Source: Mycetocola zhujimingii (GTDB lineage Bacteria; Actinomycetota; Actinomycetes; Actinomycetales; Microbacteriaceae). Taken from it: a DNA stretch of 64,000 nucleotides. The notes beneath the pieces were generated by a model that was not told the DNA's origin, ran no database searches, and was given only the letters and a program-made list of their open reading frames with translations. The stretch's first letter is position 1; every line of letters starts with the position of its first letter. Made by a program: the position numbers and the translations under genes. Positions 51,286-58,755 of the stretch are shown here, piece after piece. The stretch lies in assembly GCF_003065425.1 (NCBI RefSeq), contig NZ_CP026949.1, positions 2,976,001 through 3,040,000 of the forward strand, written 5' to 3'.

Positions 51286-52067
51286 CCCGCACCTACGTCG
51301 TCACCGGCTCCGCCTCAGGCATCGGCGAAGCCACAGCCAACCTCCTCCGCGAGCAGGGCCACCGCGTCATCGGTGTCGACCTCCGCAACGCCGACGTCGA
51401 GGCCGACCTCTCGACCGCGCTGGGACGCGACTCTGCGATCGCAGGCGTGCTTGAGGCATCCGACGGAAAGATCGACGGAATCATCGCTGCCGCCGGCATC
51501 TCGGCCCCGAAGGCACTCACCGTCGCCGTCAACTTCTTCGGCGTCACCGCCCTCCTCGACGGCCTCGCCGAGACACTCGCCAAGAGCGCCGCACCGCGCA
51601 TCGCCGTCGTGAGCTCGATGGCCTCGCTGCAGCAGAACTCGCCCGAACTCGTCGACGCACTCCTGGCCGGCGACGAGCGCCGCGCGCTCGAAATCGGTGC
51701 CGCGCTCGAGGCTGAGGGACCGCGCGTCGGCTACCTCAACTACCCGTCGAGCAAGCGCGCGCTGTCGCGCTGGGTTCGCCGCGAGAGCATCGCGCCGCGC
51801 TACGCCGGTGCGGGCATCCCGGTCAACGCCGTCGCCCCCGGAACCGTCGTGACCAACATGACCCGCGACCTCCTCGCCACCGAAGAGGGCCGGGCACTGG
51901 CCGACGGCTCCGTCCCGATGCCGCTCAACGGTCACTCCGACGCGATTGTCATCGCCGAGCTGCTCGCCTGGCTGACCAGCGAACAGAACACGCACGTCAC
52001 CGGCCAGACCATCTACATCGATGGTGGAGCGGATGCCACGCTCCGCGGCGACAACATCTGGGCCTAG
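51282..52067 (+). CDS. SDR family oxidoreductase, 3-alpha-hydroxysteroid-dehydrogenase type
   Basis: A 261-residue SDR with a compact Rossmann start (TYVVTGSASGIGEATANLL), an active-site Ser in VVSSMASLQQN and NYPSSKRALSRWVRR as the Tyr-Lys pair, and GIPVNAVAPGTVVTNM. The large insert between Ser and Tyr and the RYAGAGIPVNAVAP pattern fit the 3-alpha-hydroxysteroid dehydrogenase/coniferyl alcohol dehydrogenase subgroup. It is co-translated with the MarR gene. A strong terminator follows at 52169. Confidence 0.88.
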   Translation: MTRTYVVTGSASGIGEATANLLREQGHRVIGVDLRNADVEADLSTALGRDSAIAGVLEASDGKIDGIIAAAGISAPKALTVAVNFFGVTALLDGLAETLAKSAAPRIAVVSSMASLQQNSPELVDALLAGDERRALEIGAALEAEGPRVGYLNYPSSKRALSRWVRRESIAPRYAGAGIPVNAVAPGTVVTNMTRDLLATEEGRALADGSVPMPLNGHSDAIVIAELLAWLTSEQNTHVTGQTIYIDGGADATLRGDNIWA

Positions 52068-52168
52068 TCCCACACACAGACCCGGTCGGTGTTGGCTGGC
52101 CCTAGCCCCGGCACCGACCGTGCCCACTCGTGGAGCGCGTCCGCCCCGACCGCGCTCCGTTCGCCACA

Positions 52169-52215
52169 AATGGCTCCCTCGACCGGCCCAAACCGGTCGC
52201 AGGGAGCCATTTTTG
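52169..52215 (+). terminator. Strong rho-independent terminator of the MarR/SDR operon
   Basis: Long stem: AATGGCTCCCT plus CGACCGG on the left and CCGGTCG plus AGGGAGCCATT on the right, with one unpaired C, around a CCCAAA loop and followed by a T-run. The same stem read from the other strand ends in A-rich sequence and could also stop the convergent oxidoreductase transcript. Confidence 0.88.
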
Positions 52216-52250
52216 GTAAGTGGGCGGGGTGGGCGCGGGCGAGCGGGGCC

Positions 52251-52290
52251 GCGAGGTGCCGCGAGGTGCCGCGAGGTGCCGCGGGGCGCC
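52251..52290. repeat. 10-bp tandem repeat (GCGAGGTGCC) x3 plus a degenerate copy
   Basis: Three exact head-to-tail GCGAGGTGCC units at 52251-52280 are followed by GCGGGGCGCC. They lie just downstream of the terminator and 12 bases before the oxidoreductase stop codon. Such simple repeats can slip during replication. Confidence 0.75.
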
Positions 52291-52301
52291 GCGAGCACGC
52301 G

Positions 52302-53279
52302 CTACTTCACCGGGGCGGCCGCCTGCGCGGCCCGGTGCGCGAGCACCGCGTCACGCGTATCTTCGGCGACGAGGTCCACGTTGAGTGACACGACCGCACG
52401 CAAGCCCTCGTCCGCGCTGGTCACCACCTGCCCGGCCAGGTCGGCGACGTTTCCCGCCGCCCACACGCCGGGGACCGATGTGGCGCCCATGGCATCCGTT
52501 TCGATCTGCATTCCCATGCCCATGGGGTGCGGCGCGAGTCGCACGCCCAGCTGCGCCGGGAGATCGGTGCGCGCCGTGAACACCGGCGCGACTACGAGGG
52601 CGTCGACCTGGTGAGTCGAACCATCCTCGAGCCGCACCGAGGTGAGCTGGTCGCCCGGGCCTTCGAGCGATTCGACCCGGCCCTCGACGAGAGTGATACC
52701 GCGGGCCAGTAGCTGCTCAGTCTCCTCGTCGCTCGGCCGCGGCGCGCCGTGCAGGAAGAGTGTGATGTTCTCACTCCACTGCCGGAACATCAGCGCCTGG
52801 TGGACAGACTTGGGACTCGTCGCGAGCACGCCGATCGCACGGTCGCGCACTTCCCAGCCGTGGCAATACGGGCAATGCAGCACGCTCTTTCCCCAGCGCT
52901 CCCGCACGCCGGGCACGTCGGGCAGCTCGTCGACCAGCCCGGTGGCGATGAGGAGGCGCCGCCCGGTGAAGGTGTCGCCGGCCGCGGTCGTCACCGTGAA
53001 CCCGTCCTTGACCTTCGAGGCCGACACCGCCGCACTGTCCCGGAGCCGGGCACCATACCTCTCAGCTTCCGCCCGGCCGAGCCTGAGCATTTCACTCGGT
53101 CGGATGCCATCCTGGCTGAGGTAGTTATGCACACCGGATGCCGGTGCGTTGCGTGGCTCACCGCCATCGAGCACGACGACGGAACGGCGAGCGCGCCCGA
53201 GGGCGACAGCGGCACTGAGCCCGGCGGCACCGCCGCCGATGATGACAACGTCGAAACTCAAAGGTGAGGAAATAGTCAT
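52302..53279 (-). CDS. Thioredoxin-reductase-like FAD oxidoreductase
   Basis: A 325-residue FAD/NAD(P) oxidoreductase. FAD fold VVIIGGGAAGLSAAVAL at the N-terminus, a redox pair in HCPYCHGWE (CxxC, Pro-Tyr rather than the Ala-Thr of true TrxB), the NAD(P) segment GVLATSPKSV lacking the usual GGGxSA, and the C-terminal GVWAAGNVADLAGQV. It may act on a non-thioredoxin disulfide; ferredoxin/flavin-type relatives exist. ATG 53279 follows CAGCAT at six bases on the minus strand. Confidence 0.82.
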   Translation of the reverse strand: MTISSPLSFDVVIIGGGAAGLSAAVALGRARRSVVVLDGGEPRNAPASGVHNYLSQDGIRPSEMLRLGRAEAERYGARLRDSAAVSASKVKDGFTVTTAAGDTFTGRRLLIATGLVDELPDVPGVRERWGKSVLHCPYCHGWEVRDRAIGVLATSPKSVHQALMFRQWSENITLFLHGAPRPSDEETEQLLARGITLVEGRVESLEGPGDQLTSVRLEDGSTHQVDALVVAPVFTARTDLPAQLGVRLAPHPMGMGMQIETDAMGATSVPGVWAAGNVADLAGQVVTSADEGLRAVVSLNVDLVAEDTRDAVLAHRAAQAAAPVK

Positions 53280-53441
53280 GAAGCCATGCTGAGTGAGGAA
53301 CCCGCTCGGATCAAGGAGCGGTGCGAAATTAGCGCCGGAAGTTCCACCGGACGACACTCAAGCTCCTACTGCCGTGCGCGGGGCGAACGGATGCACGCGC
53401 GCGCTCCTCACCGCCCCTCGCCTGCACCTCTGACCGGGCGA

Positions 53442-53735
53442 CTACAACTCGAGCAGCTCCAGGTGCACAGTGACGGGGTCGCCCTCGTCGATCCCCTCGG
53501 CAACGCGCACTGACTTCTTCATCGGCAAGACGTACACGCCCTCTGCGGCGCCGGGAAACACCGAGGTGTCCCAGGTCGAGTTGCCCACCGTGGCCCGGAC
53601 TTTGACCGCACCGAAGCCGGACGGCATCCGCGGGATTTCGCGAATGTCAACGCTCTCCTCCTCAGGCACCGAGACGAAGTACCACGAGGCCCTCGCGCTC
53701 CATTCCCAGAGCGGGGCGGTGAAGGTGAAGTGCAT
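53442..53735 (-). CDS. DUF1905 domain protein (97 aa)
   Basis: A single DUF1905 beta domain: FTAPLWEWSARASWYFVSVPEEESVDI, FGAVKVRATVGNSTWDTSVFPGAAEGVYVLPMKKSVRV, EGDPVTVHLELL. The length is normal for stand-alone members. The fold resembles small ligand-binding barrels; the function is not established. The start at 53735 is favoured because TAGCAT lies five bases upstream and the frame above reads Arg/Ala-rich noise. Confidence 0.85.
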   Translation of the reverse strand: MHFTFTAPLWEWSARASWYFVSVPEEESVDIREIPRMPSGFGAVKVRATVGNSTWDTSVFPGAAEGVYVLPMKKSVRVAEGIDEGDPVTVHLELLEL

Positions 53736-53812
53736 GCTCGATGCTAACCCGGGTCGGGGTCTCGCGCGCCGCTGCGCCCGCGCTGCCGCCCGGCTGGCGC
53801 CACCGCCCACTC

Positions 53813-53935
53813 ACCGCTGCAGTTCCAGCGCTGCGCTGCAGAAGCTTCTGCAGCGCACAAACGGAATGTGCAGCGCTCGACGCTCGGCATGCGCGACGCT
53901 CGCCGCGCGGCACCCAAATGTGCAGCGCTCGAGCG
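53813..53935. repeat. Dispersed hairpin repeat, copy 4, with a perfect 26-bp palindrome
   Basis: Bases 53832-53857 are a perfect palindrome (half-site TGCGCTGCAGAAG). GTGCAGCGCTCGA follows at 53869 and again at 53920. The leading CCGCTGCAGTTCCAGCGC is the inverse of the tail of copies 1-3. It lies between the divergent DUF1905 and glycosyltransferase genes. Confidence 0.75.
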
Positions 53936-53996
53936 CCCACCCCAGGCCCGCGCCAGCCGCAGCCCCGCTCCACCGGAACACCCAGCCCCCGCGATC

Positions 53997-54002
53997 TAGA
54001 CT
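53997..54002 (+). promoter_or_regulatory. -10 box (TAGACT) of the MshA-like gene
   Basis: TAGACT, six bases, GTG 54009, no ribosome-binding site: the same layout as at 29373. Confidence 0.65.
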
Positions 54003-54008
54003 CGGTAA

Positions 54009-55202
54009 GTGCCACTCCGTATCCTCCTGGTCAGCCTCCACACGTCCCCCGACGACGATCCGGGCACCGGCGACGTCGGCGGCATGAACGTCGCCGTCCG
54101 GGCAACGGCACTCGAGCTCGGCGCTCTCGGCCACACCGTCGACGTTGCGACGCGGCGCACCTCACCGGATATGGCATCCGCTCACCCCATCGCCCCTCAC
54201 GTGGTGCTGCACCACCTCGCCGCGGGCCCGCCCGAGCGCCGGGTGAAGGGCGACCACGAAGGCTACATCGACGAGTTTGCGCGGGCACTCGACGGATTCG
54301 GTGACATCGACGTCATCCACTCGCACCACTGGTTCTCGGGCATGGCCGCGCTCGACGTCGCGCGCCGCCGCGGCATCCCGCACGTGCAGAGCTTCCACAG
54401 CATCGCCGCCGACCCGGCGACCCCGCTCTCAGAGGGTGAACGCCCCGAATCCCCCGGTCGTATGCGCGGCGAGGAACGCCTCGCCCGTGAATCGGATGCC
54501 GTCATCGCGATCAGCGCCGCCGAACGCGACACCGTCGTGAACCGGCTGGGCGCGCCCGAGTCGCGCGTCGCGGTCGTGGCACCCGGCGTCGACGGTGAAC
54601 TGTTCTCGCCGCTCGCGAACCCGTCGAACGAGCGGCCCGGCTACGTCGTGGTCGCCGCACGGATCGAACCACTCAAGGGACTCGACCTTGCGATGGAAGC
54701 CCTCGCCGCTCTGCCGGCGACCGGGCGCCCGGACCTTGTCGTCGCGGGCGGACCGACCACCGGACACGAGGCATACGCCGCCGAACTCCGCACCCTCGGT
54801 GACCGAATGGGCATTTCGGTGCGCTTCGTCGGCCCGCAGGCACGGCCGAAGCTGGCAGCACTGCTCCGCGGGGCGCGGATGCTGCTCGTGCCCTCGCACT
54901 CCGAGACCTTCGGCCTGGTGGCGCTCGAGGCCGCGGCGAGCGGCATCCCCGTCGTCGCCATGCGCTCGGGCGGTCTCGTCGAGGCGGTCGAACACGGTGT
55001 CACCGGCTTGCTCGTGGATTCCCGCGATCCTGCAGCGTGGACGGATGCCGTCGGCCACCTCCTCGCTGATGACGTGTTCGCGCACCAGCTCGGCAAGGCC
55101 GGACGCGAACGGGCCCTCACCTTCACCTGGCGCAAAGCCGCGACCGAAACCGCCGACGTCTATGCCCGGTTGATCGCGGCAAAGGGCGGGGCGAGGTCGT
55201 GA
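54009..55202 (+). CDS. Family 4 glycosyltransferase, MshA-like
   Basis: A 397-residue GT-B transferase. The opening GTGDVGGMNVAVRATALELGALGHTVDV is close to the GGMNVYV signature of MshA (GlcNAc transferase to 1D-inositol 3-phosphate, first step of mycothiol synthesis); DVIHSHHWFSG and the C-terminal LLVPSHSETFGLVALEAAASGIPVVAMRSGGLVE are the donor-binding parts. The next gene, overlapping by four bases, is MshB-like, which supports a mycothiol-type pathway. It is somewhat shorter than typical MshA. GTG start with a leaderless TAGACT box. Confidence 0.82.
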   Translation: MPLRILLVSLHTSPDDDPGTGDVGGMNVAVRATALELGALGHTVDVATRRTSPDMASAHPIAPHVVLHHLAAGPPERRVKGDHEGYIDEFARALDGFGDIDVIHSHHWFSGMAALDVARRRGIPHVQSFHSIAADPATPLSEGERPESPGRMRGEERLARESDAVIAISAAERDTVVNRLGAPESRVAVVAPGVDGELFSPLANPSNERPGYVVVAARIEPLKGLDLAMEALAALPATGRPDLVVAGGPTTGHEAYAAELRTLGDRMGISVRFVGPQARPKLAALLRGARMLLVPSHSETFGLVALEAAASGIPVVAMRSGGLVEAVEHGVTGLLVDSRDPAAWTDAVGHLLADDVFAHQLGKAGRERALTFTWRKAATETADVYARLIAAKGGARS

Positions 55203-56170
55203 CTCGGGAACCTGGCGCTAAGGATTCCACGCCCGGAATCGACCCGAGCGGAGACATATCGGCACCGGCATATAGGGCTGACGGCAGCGACCAGCGTGCA
55301 GCAAGCGTGCCCGAGCCGGGGCCCGTCGGAGCCGCCAATGGTACCGACAGCAGCCGAGTAGTCGAAGGACGCGCCGACGCAACCGCCATGCCTGCGAACG
55401 CACCCGACGGCATCCTGCACGGGATCACCTCGGTGCTGTTCGCGCACGCCCACCCCGACGACGAGACCATCTCCACCGGCGCCCTCATCGCCGAACTGTT
55501 TGCGCGCGGCATCCGGGTCACCCTGCTCACGGCCACCCGCGGGGAGCAGGGCGAGGTCGTCGCCGGCCCGCTGTCACCGCTGGCCGGGACCGATGCGCTC
55601 ACCGCCGAACGTGAACGCGAACTCGCCGGTGCCCTCGCCGCGCTCGGCATCACCGACCACTACTGGCTCGGCACGCCGCCCGCGCGCGACGCCGGGCTGC
55701 CGCAGCACACCTATCGCGACTCGGGCATGACGTGGGTGGCCGAGGGAGTCGCGGGTCCTGCCGACGACGCGCCCGCCGACGCGCTCGCCCGCGCTGACCT
55801 CGCCGACGTGACCGCCGACGTCGCCGCCCTGATCGCGACGGTGCAACCCGACCTCGTGATCAGCTACGACGACCACGGCGGCTACGGGCACCCCGACCAC
55901 GTGCGCATCCGGGAGGCCTCGCTGCAGGCATCCGTCGCCCTCAACGTCCCGTTCGCAGAGATTCGCGAGCAGCAGGCGCCGGGTGTGGAGTGGTTCGAAC
56001 TCGAACACCGTCGCGCAACGATGACGGATGCCCTGAGGCACCACGCGAGCCAGCTCACCGTGTTCGGCGATGAGGTCGTGCACTCGGGCGGGCAGAGGGA
56101 GCCGATCCACCCGAGTGTGGGCCTCCGCGTCGTCGCCCCGACACGAGCGACCCTCGCCGCAGCGGACTAG
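55199..56170 (+). CDS. PIG-L family deacetylase, MshB-like
   Basis: A 323-residue zinc deacetylase. About 75 residues of unconserved Ala/Gly/Pro-rich leader precede VLFAHAHPDDETISTGALI, where His, Asp and the later HPDH (GYGHPDHVRIREA) bind zinc. HYWLGTPPARDAGLPQHTYRDSGM corresponds to the MshB landmark RYRDSGM. MshB removes the N-acetyl group from GlcNAc-inositol in mycothiol synthesis. GTG 55199 overlaps the MshA-like stop (GTGA). The unusual leader is a point of doubt; an inner start is possible. Confidence 0.82.
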   Translation: MTREPGAKDSTPGIDPSGDISAPAYRADGSDQRAASVPEPGPVGAANGTDSSRVVEGRADATAMPANAPDGILHGITSVLFAHAHPDDETISTGALIAELFARGIRVTLLTATRGEQGEVVAGPLSPLAGTDALTAERERELAGALAALGITDHYWLGTPPARDAGLPQHTYRDSGMTWVAEGVAGPADDAPADALARADLADVTADVAALIATVQPDLVISYDDHGGYGHPDHVRIREASLQASVALNVPFAEIREQQAPGVEWFELEHRRATMTDALRHHASQLTVFGDEVVHSGGQREPIHPSVGLRVVAPTRATLAAAD

Positions 56171-56194
56171 CGCTCACCCCGACCACGGGTGGCG

Positions 56195-56265
56195 GCGAGC
56201 GCTGCAGATCCCGTTCGAGAGCTGCAGATGCTTCTGTAGCGCTCGAAAGTAGCTGCAGCGCTCGT
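56195..56265. repeat. Dispersed hairpin repeat, copy 5
   Basis: GAGCGCTGCAGATCCCGTTCG is followed by GAGAGCTGCAGATGCTTCTGTAGCGCTCG and GTAGCTGCAGCGCTCG. It has the AGATGCTTCT loop region, the mirror of ATACTT in copies 1-3, and the terminal GCAGCGCTCG. It occupies most of the gap between the MshB-like and PaiB-like genes. Confidence 0.7.
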
Positions 56266-56337
56266 TCTCGTTCGCAGGGGTGGGCAGCGCAGCGACACAT
56301 GCGGGGAGTTCGGGGCCGCGTCTGCCATGATTTCCCC

Positions 56338-57054
56338 ATGCGCCATACGCCCTCGTACATCGTCACCGATCCCGATGAAGTGAAGCGGCTCATCCGCGGA
56401 AACGCGTGGGCGACCATCGTCTCGAACACGGCGAAGGGCCTCGTCGCCTCGCACTACCCGGTGATCCTCGAGGAGGATCGCGAGGGCATCAGCATCGTCA
56501 GCCACGTCGGACGCCCCGACGACCGCGCACTCGAACTTGGCCAGCACGAGGTGATGGTCATCATCCAGGGTCCGCACGGCTACGTCTCGCCCAGCTGGTA
56601 CGGCGATAAGCCCGCCGTGCCCACCTGGAACCACGTCACCGCGCACCTCTACGGCGTACCGGAGATCCTCAGCGACGAAGAGAACTGGCGCGTCCTCAGC
56701 GAGCTGGTAAGCCACTTCGAGCACAAGCTGCCCGAGCCCAAGCTGCTCGAAGACAACGAGGAATACGGGCGGCGCATCGTCTCGGGTACCGTCGGGTTCC
56801 GGATGCTGGTGACACGGTTCGAGGCGCGCTCGAAGCTCAGTCAGGACAAGCCAGCGGATGTCGTCGACAACGTCATGACCGAACTCGAGCACGGCGCAAA
56901 CTACGCCCATCCCGACCTCGCGGCGGAGATGCACCGGGTCCACGGCGGCGCGGCCAATGGCGCCAACACCGGCAGCGGCAACAGCGGCAGCAACCCGGCC
57001 GAGGCCACCGACGCCACCGCCACCACCGACACCCCGCGAATCCCCGAGTCGTGA
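56338..57054 (+). CDS. PaiB-like FMN-binding negative regulator family protein
   Basis: A 238-residue FMN-binding protein of the PaiB/FMN_bind_2 family. LIRGNAWATIVSN, LVASHYPVIL, VMVIIQGPHGYVSPSWY, VPTWNHVTAHLYG and the PAC-like R-I-V-S-G-T-V-GFRM segment are conserved in order. The last 40 residues are a low-complexity Gly/Asn/Ser/Ala/Thr tail. CATGAT lies six bases before ATG 56338. It overlaps the amidohydrolase gene by four bases (GTGA). PaiB family members bind flavin or haem; a regulatory role is not proven. Confidence 0.85.
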   Translation: MRHTPSYIVTDPDEVKRLIRGNAWATIVSNTAKGLVASHYPVILEEDREGISIVSHVGRPDDRALELGQHEVMVIIQGPHGYVSPSWYGDKPAVPTWNHVTAHLYGVPEILSDEENWRVLSELVSHFEHKLPEPKLLEDNEEYGRRIVSGTVGFRMLVTRFEARSKLSQDKPADVVDNVMTELEHGANYAHPDLAAEMHRVHGGAANGANTGSGNSGSNPAEATDATATTDTPRIPES

Positions 57055-58532
57055 ACGCGGAACCCGACAGCCTCGTCCTCCGCGAGGCCCGCATCGGCGA
57101 GCGCGTCACCGATGTTCTGATCACCGACGGCCACATCGCGAAGATCGCCGACAGCATCCGTTCGAGCGCTGAAGAAGTGGCGCTCGACGGCCGCTGGCTG
57201 ATCCCCGGGCTGTGGGACGAGCACGTGCACTTCAACCAGTGGGCGCTCAAGACCCGGCGGCTCGACGTGTCGACGGCGACAAGCGCCCGCGAGGCCGCCC
57301 AGATGACGCAGGCCGCGATCTCGTCAAAGGGCCCGCAACCCGTCGACGCCACGGGTCGCCCACTGACCTTCGTCGCGAACGGCTTCCGCGACGGTGTCTG
57401 GCCCGACGCCCCCAACCTTGCCGACCTCGATGCAGCGGGCAACGGTGTTCCGATCGTGCTCATCAGCTTCGACCTGCACTCGGTCTGGCTCAACACCCTC
57501 GCTCTCGAGATCTTCGGCCACGCCGGCCACCCGACCGGCCTGCTCCGCGAGACGCCCGCGTTCGAGATCGAGAACCTCGTCAACGCGGTTCCCGATTCGA
57601 TCCTCGATCCGATGGTGAACGATGCAGCAACGGATGCCGCCTCCCGCGGCGTCGTCGGAATCGTCGATCTCGAGATGGCCTGGAACCTTGAGAGCTGGGA
57701 GCGGCGCATGGCCGCCGGCGCCAATTCACTCCGCGTCGAGTTCGGCATCTACACGCAGCACATCGACCGCGCTATCGCGGAGGGGCTGTACACCGGGCAG
57801 CGGGTCAACGAACTGCTGACAGTCGGCAGGCACAAGATCATCACCGACGGGTCGCTCGGCACCCGCACGGCGTTCTGCTTCGACGAGTATCCCGGCATGG
57901 CCGGGCAGCCCGACGCGCACGGCATCCTCGTGGTCCCTCCCACCGAGCTCGCCGAGCTGCTTGCCCGCTCGGCAGAGGCGCGACTGCAGGCAACCGTGCA
58001 CGCGATCGGCGACCGCGCCAACTCCCACGTGCTCGACGCCTTCGAGGCGCTCGGCGTCACCCACGGCAGGATCGAGCACGCCCAGCTCGTCACCGACGCG
58101 GATGTCGCGCGGTTCGCCGCCCTCGGCGTCGAAGCCAGCGTGCAGCCCGAACACGCGATGGACGACCGCGACATCGCCGACCGGTTCTGGCCGGATCGCA
58201 CGGCGAACGCCTTCATGCTGCGCTCCTTCGGCGACGCCGGCGTGCGGCTCGTGATGGGCTCAGATGCGCCCGTTGCGCCCCTCGATCCGTGGATCACGAT
58301 CGCCGCAGCGGTCGGCCGCGCCCGGGATGGTCGCGACCCGTGGCACGTCGAACAGGCACTGAGCGCGGAGCAGGCACTGGCGGCGAGCGCGCGAACGGAT
58401 GTCGACACCGGGCAGGTCGCGGACCTCGCCATCGTCGAGGCCGACCCCCTCTCGTCGTCGCCCGAGCAGCTGCGCGGCCAGAGCGTCGCCGGCACCCTCC
58501 TCGGCGGACGCTGGACACACGACGCCCTGTAG
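57051..58532 (+). CDS. YtcJ-like amidohydrolase
   Basis: A 493-residue amidohydrolase-fold metalloenzyme of the exoenzyme-regulatory/YtcJ type. GLWDEHVHFNQW provides the HxH metal pair, HKIITDGSLGT the next strand, TVHAIGDRANSHVL and HGRIEHAQL further histidines, and MGSDAPVAPLDPW the final aspartate. It hydrolyses a formamide, amide or cyclic amide that is unknown. GTG 57051 overlaps the PaiB-like stop, so the two are co-translated. Confidence 0.85.
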   Translation: MNAEPDSLVLREARIGERVTDVLITDGHIAKIADSIRSSAEEVALDGRWLIPGLWDEHVHFNQWALKTRRLDVSTATSAREAAQMTQAAISSKGPQPVDATGRPLTFVANGFRDGVWPDAPNLADLDAAGNGVPIVLISFDLHSVWLNTLALEIFGHAGHPTGLLRETPAFEIENLVNAVPDSILDPMVNDAATDAASRGVVGIVDLEMAWNLESWERRMAAGANSLRVEFGIYTQHIDRAIAEGLYTGQRVNELLTVGRHKIITDGSLGTRTAFCFDEYPGMAGQPDAHGILVVPPTELAELLARSAEARLQATVHAIGDRANSHVLDAFEALGVTHGRIEHAQLVTDADVARFAALGVEASVQPEHAMDDRDIADRFWPDRTANAFMLRSFGDAGVRLVMGSDAPVAPLDPWITIAAAVGRARDGRDPWHVEQALSAEQALAASARTDVDTGQVADLAIVEADPLSSSPEQLRGQSVAGTLLGGRWTHDAL

Positions 58533-58571
58533 CTGCGCCCCGGGGCCCACCCGCCGGTCGATTACGCGAAT

Positions 58572-58608
58572 GTTTCAGGCTGATAAAACTTTCAATAGAT
58601 TCTGAAAC
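58572..58608. promoter_or_regulatory. AT-rich control region of the peptide-uptake operon
   Basis: Half-sites GTTTCAG (58572-58578), TTTCAA (58590-58595) and TGAAAC (58603-58608) surround a TAGATT -10-like hexamer at 58596-58601; TTTCA-N8-TGAAA is the best dyad. It lies in the 223-base gap 58533-58755, which has no gene. The GbsR/MarR-type protein at the end of the operon is the candidate ligand. Confidence 0.6.
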
Positions 58609-58755
58609 TTCATTGTGCCGCTGCGATGAAGCACCATACACTCGGGTCACCGCACTCTGCACAGCTCGCCCACCGTGACGCACCCAGCCATACCGGGCAC
58701 TTCCACGCACGTTCCCCGACCACTGCCGGCCGGCCCCTCGGCCTGAGGAGTAGAC

